25,445 bases of DNA, from positions 1 through 25,445 of the forward strand of contig CAZYAD010000019.1 in NCBI GenBank assembly GCA_964646225.1. Direction: 5' to 3'. This DNA comes from UBA4644 sp964646225. Its GTDB lineage: Bacteria > Bacillota > Clostridia > Oscillospirales > Butyricicoccaceae. The notes under the pieces are model-generated. The model saw only the letters and a program-made list of their open reading frames with translations, did no database searches and was not told the DNA's origin. A program made the translations under genes and the position numbers. Below are positions 1 to 5,735 of this stretch, piece after piece. The first letter of the stretch is position 1. The number at the start of each line of letters is the position of its first letter.

Positions 1-3
1 TTT

Positions 4-351
4 TGGTGGAGGTGAGGAGAGTCGAACTCCTGTCCGAAAACCCGTCCACAGGTTCTTCTCCGAGCGCAGACGGTTCTTTGCATTCCCTCGGGCAGACGGC
101 AGCCGTCAGTCTTCAGCCCTTGGTAGCTTCATGATGCATGGTGCGGGCAAAGCTTACCGCACACACGGACGCCACTGATCGACGCCTTTATCCGGGCCGT
201 GGCCCTCCCGGTAAAGACGGCCGCCTTTAGTTAGGCAGCGTAAGACAGCTTAGAGTTGTCGTTTGTTTTAAGGTTTGCCCATTTTATAGAGGCCGGGCGC
301 CTCTGCTCGCTAAACCGGCTTCAAGATCCCCGTCGAAACCTTTACACCCCC
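4..351 (-). ncRNA. ssrA: tmRNA (transfer-messenger RNA)
   Basis: One-piece tmRNA that rescues stalled ribosomes together with SmpB. Read on the minus strand, the 5' end GGGGGTG (351-345) pairs with CACCTCC (14-8), followed by A and an encoded CCA (6-4). A TTCGACT T-loop lies in the 3' tRNA-like half, and the classic AAAGGTTTCGACGGGG sequence sits near the 5' end. The tag reading frame runs from 278 to 231: GCA resume codon, then ANLKTNDNSKLSYAA and a TAA stop. The hydrophobic YAA end fits a protease-recognised degradation tag. The resume codon is inferred from frame; the GGC frame just before it reaches a stop after three codons. The 348-nt length is normal. The gene starts 3 nt after the smpB stop codon. 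Confidence 0.97.
231..278 (-). other. tmRNA proteolysis-tag reading frame
   Basis: Inside ssrA. Sixteen codons on the minus strand read ANLKTNDNSKLSYAA followed by TAA; the mature tag would carry one more Ala from the charged tmRNA. Ending in Ala-Ala after an aromatic residue agrees with known tags recognised by Clp proteases. The start at GCA is inferred from the frame and from the usual Ala resume codon. Confidence 0.88.
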
Positions 352-354
352 ATA

Positions 355-828
355 TTACTTGCTGCGCTCCCGCAGGGCACGGCTCATCTCACGGTCGGCA
401 TCCCGCCGGGCGGCGTCGTCCCGCTTGTCGTGCAGCTTTTTACCCTTGCACAGGCCCAGCTCCAGCTTGACCCGGCTGCCCTTGAAATACAGCGACAGAG
501 GGATCAGGCTGTAGCCCTCCCGCTTCACATAGCCAAACAGCTTCATGATCTCCCGCTTGTGCATCAGCAGCTTGCGCTGCCGCAGCGGATCCCGGTTGAA
601 GATGTTCCCCTGCTCATAGGGAGAAATGTGCATCCCCACCACAAAGATCTCGCCATCCTTGATGGCGCAGTAGCTGTCCTTCAGATTGACCGCCCCGGCG
701 CGGAGGCTTTTGACCTCGGTGCCAGCCAGCGCCAGGCCGCATTCATAGGTCTCCTCCACGAAATAGTCGTGCCGGGCCTTGCGGTTCACCGAAATGACCT
801 TTCCGTCGGTTTTCTTTTTTTCGGCCAT
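355..828 (-). CDS. smpB: SsrA-binding protein SmpB
   Basis: Partner of tmRNA in trans-translation: it binds the tRNA-like domain and its C-terminal tail reads the empty mRNA channel. The 157-residue protein has the expected length. The family landmarks are visible: a KVISVNRKARHDYFVEE start to the beta-barrel, GLALAGTEVKSLRAG, then YCAIKDGEIFVVGMHISPYEQGN-like core strands. The tail is basic (KGKKLHDKRDDAARRDADRE). ATG at 828 is preceded by AAAGGAG. A TTGACG/TACAAT promoter lies upstream (860-888). The stop codon is 3 nt from the tmRNA 5' end, so both are probably made as one precursor. Confidence 0.97.
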   Translation of the reverse strand: MAEKKKTDGKVISVNRKARHDYFVEETYECGLALAGTEVKSLRAGAVNLKDSYCAIKDGEIFVVGMHISPYEQGNIFNRDPLRQRKLLMHKREIMKLFGYVKREGYSLIPLSLYFKGSRVKLELGLCKGKKLHDKRDDAARRDADREMSRALRERSK

Positions 829-859
829 ACCGGCACTCCTTTCCGCTTAGGATGATTTT

Positions 860-888
860 ATTGTATGCCAAAACCCGCCGTCCGTCAA
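860..888 (-). promoter_or_regulatory. Promoter for smpB-ssrA
   Basis: On the minus strand, TTGACG (888-883), a 17-nt spacer and TACAAT (865-860). This is close to the sigma-A consensus and lies 32 nt upstream of the smpB ATG. No second promoter with a correct distance to the mature tmRNA 5' end was seen inside smpB. Confidence 0.75.
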
Positions 889-923
889 GTTACATCTGTG
901 TGACATCGGAGGCTGTCTGCCCT

Positions 924-1658
924 TCAGCCCTGTCTGCGCAGCAGAATATAGGCCCGGCGGCGGGCCTCCTCCAGCTGGGCGGCGATGGCGTCGACAACGG
1001 CAGCCCGCAGTTCCTCCGCCGTGGCACGGGCCTCCAGCCATTCCTCCAGGCACAGCCCGCTGTCATAAATGTCCTTTGCGTGCTCCCGGCCCACATAGCG
1101 ATAGTGCCAGGGCTCGTAAATGATGCCGGTGACGGCGCTTTTGTCGGTGGGATAGCGGAGGATAAAGCCGTATTCCCAGCTGTGGGCCATGAGCCACTGC
1201 TGGGCGGCAGTGTCCGCCTGCTTTTCGTCCAGCACCTGATAGGCGGCGTCCACCAGATCCACTGCCCAGCCCAGCTGATGCTCGGAGGTTCCGGGGACGG
1301 CCACGATGGTGGCGGCCTTTTTGCGGGCGTTGGCTTCGCTGTAGCCATAGCCCCGCCACTGGCGCACCTTGTTTTCATACAACTGCTTCTGGGTGGTCTG
1401 GGTGCGGTAGGAGGAGCGAACGATGGGCTTCAGCCCCGCCGCCCGGCAGGCCTCCAGCATGGCCATCAGGTCATCGTAGCAGCGCTTGTCCACCCGGTGT
1501 CCGTTGCCGATGCTCACCAGCTCCACCTGCCAGTCCTCCGGGATGGTGTTCCAGGGGTTCACCAGCGTCAGCAGCGGGTCGTCCTCGGCAGCCCGCACCG
1601 GCAGGGCCAGGCTCAAAAGCAGCGTCAGCGCCAAACATCCTGTTAAAAGCTTTTTCAT
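924..1658 (-). CDS. VanY-type D-alanyl-D-alanine carboxypeptidase (secreted, zinc-dependent)
   Basis: Peptidase M15B family enzyme that removes the terminal D-Ala from peptidoglycan stem peptides outside the membrane. The 244-residue precursor starts with a signal sequence (about residues 1-23, MKK then an L-rich core and VRA-A). The metal centre is visible: SEHQLGWAVD gives H127 and D134, and EPWH gives E182 (catalytic) and H185. The SSYRTQ motif at 82-87 is also typical. The C-terminal ~40 residues are Ala/Glu/Arg rich and probably helical. ATG at 1658 follows GAAGGTG. No terminator is visible before smpB. There is no vanHAX-like set nearby, so the role is cell-wall trimming rather than glycopeptide resistance (inference). 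Confidence 0.9.
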   Translation of the reverse strand: MKKLLTGCLALTLLLSLALPVRAAEDDPLLTLVNPWNTIPEDWQVELVSIGNGHRVDKRCYDDLMAMLEACRAAGLKPIVRSSYRTQTTQKQLYENKVRQWRGYGYSEANARKKAATIVAVPGTSEHQLGWAVDLVDAAYQVLDEKQADTAAQQWLMAHSWEYGFILRYPTDKSAVTGIIYEPWHYRYVGREHAKDIYDSGLCLEEWLEARATAEELRAAVVDAIAAQLEEARRRAYILLRRQG

Positions 1659-1679
1659 GCTTCACCTTCTTCGCAGCCT

Positions 1680-1685
1680 ATTATA
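1680..1685 (-). promoter_or_regulatory. Candidate -10 element for the VanY-type gene
   Basis: TATAAT on the minus strand, 21 nt before the ATG at 1658. The -35 position (1703-1708) reads GTGCTT, a poor match, and lies inside the terminator hairpin of the gene upstream. The promoter therefore rests mainly on the -10. Confidence 0.45.
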
Positions 1686-1699
1686 CTACAAACATAAGA

Positions 1700-1726
1700 A
1701 AAAAGCACACGAATCGTGTGCTTTTT
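1700..1726. terminator. Rho-independent terminator after the tandem secreted-protein genes
   Basis: Perfect inverted repeat GCACACGA (1705-1712) / TCGTGTGC (1714-1721), extended by five A/T pairs on each side. On the minus strand it lies 15 nt after the stop codon at 1742 and ends in TTTTT. It is near symmetric, so it could act in both directions. Confidence 0.85.
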
Positions 1727-1741
1727 CGAAAAAATCAGCGC

Positions 1742-2230
1742 TCAGAGCTGGGTCGTGATGTACCGATGGCTGCGCTGCTGGCAGTAGACGGCGTAGTCGT
1801 AGCCAATCTTCGCCTCATAGCTGTAATCACAGCTGTCGCATTCATAAATTTCAGTCACTGTTCGCCGCTGGAGCATATCTGCCAGACCGCCAATATCCTT
1901 ATGTTCGCACAGCTGATATTGGTAGGTGCGCCATGTACCTCTTTCGACCTTGGTTTTCCGAACGGTACCTTCGCCGCAAGCATCACAGGGCTCGGCGAGA
2001 AGCGAAGTAGGCGCAACCTCCTCAACAGAAGTCATCGCAACGGGAATCGCCGGCAGGCTCTCCGACTCCAAGCCATGCTCGTGGTCGCAGGCTCCCGCCG
2101 GGTCAGCGATTTCCGTCTGCATCATCTCTTCCGACTCCAGGACAGGATCCTCTGCCGCGTCGGCCAGCGCGACGAAGCTCAGGCTGCATATCAGCAGCAG
2201 GGAAAACAGGATCGCGATGGTTTTTCTCAT
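1742..2230 (-). CDS. Small secreted Cys/His-rich protein, copy A
   Basis: No named family recognised. The 162-residue precursor has a signal peptide (residues 1-24, MRKTIAIL... ending ALA-DA); there is no proper lipobox, so it is probably released by signal peptidase I. After an acidic stretch come a CDHEH motif (48-52) and a possible zinc-ribbon-like set: C82/C85 (CDAC), C108 with H110, C131/C134 (CDSC), and C150 with H155. The end GYDYAVYC...HRYITTQL is shared with copy B. ATG at 2230 is chosen because AAAGGAG precedes it at the right distance and because copy B has the same context; seven further in-frame codons lie upstream. It is the second gene of a two-gene unit. Metal binding is inferred; disulfide-linked folding is the alternative. 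Confidence 0.8.
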   Translation of the reverse strand: MRKTIAILFSLLLICSLSFVALADAAEDPVLESEEMMQTEIADPAGACDHEHGLESESLPAIPVAMTSVEEVAPTSLLAEPCDACGEGTVRKTKVERGTWRTYQYQLCEHKDIGGLADMLQRRTVTEIYECDSCDYSYEAKIGYDYAVYCQQRSHRYITTQL

Positions 2231-2274
2231 GGAAAGCTCCTTTCTACGCAAGATTATCGCTTGTGCAAAATCAC

Positions 2275-2796
2275 TCAGAGCTGGGTCGTGATATACCGAT
2301 GCTCGCGCTGCTGGCAGTAGACGGCGTAGTCGTAGCCAAGGAACACCAAGAAGCCGTAGCTACAACTGTCGCATCTATAAACATCGGTGACGGTCCGCTT
2401 TTGCAGGAGATCTACCGGGCCTTCATAGTCAGAATGAGAGCAAAAGTCATGACCGTAAGTCATCCATTCTCCCCGCTGAACATCGACTTTCCGCACCGTA
2501 CCCTCTCCACACTCATCACAGGGCTCAGCAAGAAGCGATGTGAGATCGACTTCCCCCACAGAGCTCATCACCACAACAGGACTCTCCGGTTCCGGGTCAT
2601 GCTCGTGGTCGCAGACTCCCGCCGGGTCAGAGATTTCCGTCTGCATCATCTCTTCCGGCTCCGGGACAGGATCCTCTGCCGTTTGGATCACCACCTCAGG
2701 CTCCAGGACAGGATCCTCTGCCGCATCGGCCAGTGCGACAAAGCTCAGGCTGCATACCAGCAGCAGGGAAAACAGAATCGCGATGGTTTTTCTCAT
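2275..2796 (-). CDS. Small secreted Cys/His-rich protein, copy B
   Basis: Paralogue of copy A and first gene of the pair, 173 residues with the same signal peptide. The exported part has two acidic AEDPV(L/P)EPE units, a CDHEH motif (62-66), then C93/C96 (CDECGEG), C119-x-H121, C142/C145 (CDSC), C161 and H166, ending HRYITTQL. Every Cys and His of the candidate metal site is kept in both copies although the surrounding residues differ, which points to a structural role. ATG at 2796 follows AAAGGAG at the proper distance, so the 22 in-frame codons upstream are probably not translated. A strong promoter lies at 2853-2881. The function is unknown. Confidence 0.8.
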   Translation of the reverse strand: MRKTIAILFSLLLVCSLSFVALADAAEDPVLEPEVVIQTAEDPVPEPEEMMQTEISDPAGVCDHEHDPEPESPVVVMSSVGEVDLTSLLAEPCDECGEGTVRKVDVQRGEWMTYGHDFCSHSDYEGPVDLLQKRTVTDVYRCDSCSYGFLVFLGYDYAVYCQQREHRYITTQL

Positions 2797-2836
2797 GGAA
2801 AGCTCCTTTCTCCGTTTTGGATAGTCAAAAATACAC

Positions 2837-2856
2837 ATATCACTATACTGTGATAT
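2837..2856. promoter_or_regulatory. Candidate operator: inverted repeat over -10 and start site
   Basis: ATATCAC (2837-2843), 6 nt, GTGATAT (2850-2856), a perfect 7-bp dyad. It overlaps the -10 box and the expected transcription start of the tandem secreted-protein unit, a typical place for a repressor site. No regulator gene is adjacent, so the binding protein is unknown. Confidence 0.5.
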
Positions 2857-2881
2857 TACCATTTTTCGTAATTTATGTCAA
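2853..2881 (-). promoter_or_regulatory. Strong promoter for the tandem secreted-protein genes
   Basis: On the minus strand: consensus TTGACA (2881-2876), 17-nt spacer, TAATAT (2858-2853). This is one of the best sigma-A matches in the window. The start site would fall near 2846, giving a leader of about 50 nt. Confidence 0.85.
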
Positions 2882-2976
2882 CTGTCGCTTTTGCCGGAAT
2901 CCGCGTCTTCTTTTTATGCAAAACGCCCAAAACCGGGGCGCTGTAAAGGCTGCGGCCCTTCGGCGGGATTTTCCCC

Positions 2977-3005
2977 TTTTCACCCGGCGAAAAATCTGGT
3001 ATGAT
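2977..3005 (+). promoter_or_regulatory. Promoter for the hydrolase-GH3-thioredoxin operon
   Basis: TTTTCA (2977-2982), 17-nt spacer, TATGAT (3000-3005), with an extended -10 TG at 2997-2998. It lies 29 nt upstream of the ATG at 3035, which is preceded by AAAGGAG. The -35 is moderate. Confidence 0.6.
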
Positions 3006-3034
3006 AAGAAAAACAAGCAAAGGAGCCAACTATC

Positions 3035-3700
3035 ATGAAACGGGAACACAGGATCGATTCCTTTGACCATATCGGTCAGCTGCACACCCTCATCTGGTCG
3101 CCAGAGAAGGCGGAAGGGCCGCTGCCCGGCATTCTTTTTCTCAATGGCGCAGGCGAGCGGGGTGCCGACCCGGAGGTTCTGGTGCAGCAGGGCCTGCCCA
3201 GGTATCTGCAAAGCGGCATGGAGCTTCCGGCCGTAGTAATCTGCCCCCAGTGCCCGGCGGGCATCACCTGGGAAAACATCCTGTTCCAGCTGAACACGAT
3301 TCTGGAGGATGCGCTGGCGCGTTATCCCATCGACCGGCAGCGGCTCTCGCTGACCGGCCTGAGCATGGGCGGCTTCGGCGCCTGGAGCTATGCCATCGCC
3401 CACCCCCGGCGGTTTTTCCGGGTGGCCCCCATCTGCGGCGGCGGGATGATCTGGCGGGCGGCCCTGCTGAAAAACACCCCAATCTGGGCCTTTCACGGCG
3501 ACCGGGATCAGGATGTCCCGGCAGTATATTCCGAGATGATGGTGGAGGCGGTCAACCGCCACGGCGGCAGCGCCCGGCTGACCCTTTTCCCGGAGACCGC
3601 CCACAACGCCTGGGATCCGGCCTATCTGCACACCGGACTGCTGGATTGGCTGCTGGGCATGACCGATGAACAAGACGAAGGAGATACGATCCATGGATAA
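3035..3700 (+). CDS. Alpha/beta hydrolase (esterase/dienelactone-hydrolase-like)
   Basis: A 221-residue soluble serine hydrolase. The nucleophile elbow is GLSMGG with S110; HGDRDQDVP supplies the likely acid D158; and ETAHNAWDP supplies H190. LNGAGERG (36-43) resembles the oxyanion segment of polyhydroxyalkanoate-depolymerase/feruloyl-esterase-like proteins. There is no signal peptide, so it should act in the cytoplasm. The substrate cannot be told from sequence. Its last 8 nt overlap the start of the GH3 gene, which suggests tight co-translation; a role in removing acyl or acetyl groups from sugars handled by the glycosidase is an inference only. Confidence 0.85.
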   Translation: MKREHRIDSFDHIGQLHTLIWSPEKAEGPLPGILFLNGAGERGADPEVLVQQGLPRYLQSGMELPAVVICPQCPAGITWENILFQLNTILEDALARYPIDRQRLSLTGLSMGGFGAWSYAIAHPRRFFRVAPICGGGMIWRAALLKNTPIWAFHGDRDQDVPAVYSEMMVEAVNRHGGSARLTLFPETAHNAWDPAYLHTGLLDWLLGMTDEQDEGDTIHG

Positions 3701-5252
3701 ACTGTTACAACATCAGATTGGCCAGCTGCTGCTGGCCGGGTTCCCCTCGACCGAGGTGGACGAGCAGGCCCGCACCCTGATCGAGGAGTATCAGGTGGGC
3801 AATTTCATTCTGTTCGCGCAGAATATGCAGGACGCCCAACAGGTGGCCCGGCTGTGCGGAGGGCTTTCCGACCGGGCCTTTGCCCAAAACGGGCTGGCTC
3901 CCTTTATCGCCGCCGACCAGGAGGGCGGGACGGTGTCCCGCATTACCCAGGGCGCGGCACTGTTCCCCGGGGCGATGGCCCTGGGGGCTACCGCCACCGA
4001 GGACGAGGTGCGTCAGGTGGGCAAAAACTGCGGCGCGATGCTGCGGGCTATGGGCGTCAATGTGAATCTGGCCCCGGTGCTGGATGTGAACAGTGAGCCT
4101 ATGAACCCGGTCATTGGCATCCGTTCCTTTGGCGATGACCCGCAGCAGGTGGCCCGGCTGGGCTGCGCCATGGCCGAGGGCATGGTGGAGGGGGGCGTCC
4201 TGGCGGTGGTGAAGCACTATCCCGGACACGGCAATGTGCAGACCGACTCCCATTTGGATCTGCCCACCAACAACAGCGACCCTGCGCTGCTGGAGGAGAC
4301 CGAGTTCCTGCCCTTCCGCCGGGCCTTTGAACGGGGCGTTCCGGCGCTGATGAGCTGTCATATCCGCTTCCCCCGCATCGACCCGCAGCTGCCCGCTACC
4401 CTGTCCCCCACCATTCTCACCGGCATCCTGCGGGAACGGCAGGGCTTTTCCGGGCTGGTGTTCACCGACTGCCTGGAGATGGAGGCCATTCAGAAGGGCT
4501 GGGGCGTGGGCGAAGGGGCCGTGCTGGCTGTGCTGGCCGGCTGCGATGTGCTGTGCATCTCTCATCATTTGGAGGCGGTGAAGGCTGCGGCCGAGGCGCT
4601 CTATCAGGCGGTGCAGACCGGCCGCATCCCCCGGGAGCGCATCCGGCAGTCCTATGACCGCGTTCTGGCAGCCAAAAAGCAGATGGGGCTGGATGTCCGG
4701 CAGCATATCGATCCGGAGGCGGCGATCGCTGCCGTGGAGGAGCCTGACCGTCTGGCGCTCCACCGGGCGCTTTCCCGCCGCAGTGTCACCTGCGTCTCCG
4801 GCGACCCGGAGCTGGTGTGCCGGGCAAAAAAGCCTCTGTTTGTAGCGCCCGTGACCCATGCCGCCACCGGGGTGGAGGACGCCGCGCACAACGGCCTGTC
4901 CTTTGCCCGTCTGGCGGCCCAGGCCCTGGGCGGCGAGTATCTGGAGATCGACCGGGAGCCGGACGAGGCCCAGCAGCAGGCCGTGCTGGAGCAGGCGGCC
5001 CGGGCCGATGTGGTGGTGCTGGGGGTGCAGAATGCCCGCTTCCGCCCCGGACTGTCGGAGCTGATCCGGACGCTGAGCGAGGCAGGGCGTCCGCTGGCGC
5101 TGGTGCTGCTGGCCGGCCCCTGGGATATCCCTCTGCTGCCCCGCGCCGCGCTGCTGGCCGCAGCCTATGAGTACACCGCCCTGTCGGTGGCCTCGGTGAT
5201 CGACGCCCTGCGCACCGGTCGGTTTTCTGGTCATCTGCCGGTCCGGCTGTGA
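3693..5252 (+). CDS. Glycoside hydrolase family 3, NagZ-like beta-N-acetylhexosaminidase
   Basis: A 519-residue protein with a GH3 N-terminal barrel (about 1-340) followed by a GH3 C-terminal-type domain (about 360-519). The NagZ signature is clear: KHYPGHG (174-180) and DSH (185-187), which supplies the His/Asp acid-base pair. VFTDCLEM carries the likely nucleophile D259. AADQEGGTVSR (73-83) is also typical. No signal peptide is visible, so it probably acts in the cytoplasm on GlcNAc-containing muropeptides or chitobiose-like sugars. ATG 3693 is chosen because GAAGGAGA precedes it; an in-frame ATG at 3666 would sit far inside the upstream gene without a ribosome site. The start overlaps the upstream stop by 8 nt. 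Confidence 0.9.
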   Translation: MDKLLQHQIGQLLLAGFPSTEVDEQARTLIEEYQVGNFILFAQNMQDAQQVARLCGGLSDRAFAQNGLAPFIAADQEGGTVSRITQGAALFPGAMALGATATEDEVRQVGKNCGAMLRAMGVNVNLAPVLDVNSEPMNPVIGIRSFGDDPQQVARLGCAMAEGMVEGGVLAVVKHYPGHGNVQTDSHLDLPTNNSDPALLEETEFLPFRRAFERGVPALMSCHIRFPRIDPQLPATLSPTILTGILRERQGFSGLVFTDCLEMEAIQKGWGVGEGAVLAVLAGCDVLCISHHLEAVKAAAEALYQAVQTGRIPRERIRQSYDRVLAAKKQMGLDVRQHIDPEAAIAAVEEPDRLALHRALSRRSVTCVSGDPELVCRAKKPLFVAPVTHAATGVEDAAHNGLSFARLAAQALGGEYLEIDREPDEAQQQAVLEQAARADVVVLGVQNARFRPGLSELIRTLSEAGRPLALVLLAGPWDIPLLPRAALLAAAYEYTALSVASVIDALRTGRFSGHLPVRL

Positions 5253-5275
5253 GCATGGGCAAAAAGGAGGAAGCG

Positions 5276-5620
5276 ATGATGATCTCTGTGACCGGACGAA
5301 CCTTTTCTGCCCGGGTGCTGGAATGCCCGGGGCCGGTACTGGTGGCTTTCTGGGCCGCGTGGTGCGTCCCCTGCAAGGCCCAGCTGGCCGCGCTGGAGCA
5401 GCTGAGTCTGCAAAATCCGGAGCTGACAGTGTGTACCGTCAACGCCGACGAGCAATTTTCGCTGGCAGTGCGCTGGCGGGTCTCTGTCCTGCCCACCCTG
5501 ATGCTGTTTCAGGGGGGACGCCCGGTGGCCCGGGCGGAGGGGCCGTGTACCGGCGAGGCGCTGCTGCGTCTGGCGGAGGGCGGCGGGGCCGCCCGTGAAA
5601 ATACGGCTGAAAAGCTGTGA
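5276..5620 (+). CDS. Small thioredoxin-fold protein
   Basis: 114 residues with the thioredoxin active site WCVPC (C30, C33) and the cis-proline loop VLPTLMLF (P73), so a dithiol-disulfide oxidoreductase is likely. The WCVPC dipeptide differs from the WCGPC of classical thioredoxin; this changes redox potential in known homologues, but its effect here is unknown. There is no signal peptide. It follows the GH3 gene by 23 nt with AAGGAGG at 5264-5270. ATG 5276 and ATG 5279 are both possible, and the second has the better spacing. It is probably the last gene of the operon; no thioredoxin reductase is adjacent. The C-terminal ~14 residues are an extension. Confidence 0.85.
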   Translation: MMISVTGRTFSARVLECPGPVLVAFWAAWCVPCKAQLAALEQLSLQNPELTVCTVNADEQFSLAVRWRVSVLPTLMLFQGGRPVARAEGPCTGEALLRLAEGGGAARENTAEKL

Positions 5621-5637
5621 AGATCACCGAAAACCAG

Positions 5638-5665
5638 TAGACTTTTTTCGGAAATGTGCTATATT
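5638..5665 (+). promoter_or_regulatory. Promoter for trkA-trkH
   Basis: TAGACT (5638-5643), 16-nt spacer, TATATT (5660-5665), with an extended -10 TG (TGC at 5657-5659). An inverted repeat CCGAAAA (5627-5633) / TTTTCGG (5645-5651) overlaps the -35; it has no T-tract after it, so it is not a clear terminator for the upstream gene. The leader to the ATG is about 65 nt, and no known riboswitch was recognised in it. Confidence 0.55.
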
Positions 5666-5735
5666 GAAGACAATGGGGGCTCCGGCGGCGGAAGGGCCGT
5701 CTCCGTCCCTCTGCTGACGAAGCTGGAGGCAGAGT

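Larger units (their letters stand above)
1742..2803 (-). repeat. Tandem gene duplication (copies 1742-2237 and 2275-2803)
   Basis: Both copies keep nearly identical DNA at their ends: the Shine-Dalgarno site plus signal-peptide codons, and the last ~20 codons. The middle parts differ by many substitutions and length changes. Copy B also carries an internal duplication of an AEDPV(L/P)EPE unit (residues 26-34 and 40-48). Both copies are in direct orientation and are separated by 44 nt of non-coding DNA. Confidence 0.85.

Noticed and set aside
352..357. TAATAT at the smpB stop codon as a -10 box for ssrA
   Set aside because: Transcription would start inside the mature tmRNA, 6-7 nt after the box, so it cannot make the correct 5' end; no -35 at the right distance.
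2914..2945. Terminator-like hairpin CGCCC/GGGCG in the region between the divergent promoters
   Set aside because: Short stem, and no gene on either strand reads into it, so probably chance in GC-rich DNA.
3705..5234. 509-codon frame on the minus strand opposite the GH3 gene
   Set aside because: Shadow frame of a convincing GH3 enzyme; Gln/His/Gly-rich composition and no start signal.
5621..5735. c-di-AMP riboswitch before trkA
   Set aside because: Potassium genes often have one, but the leader is only about 65 nt after the predicted start and shows no recognisable conserved core.
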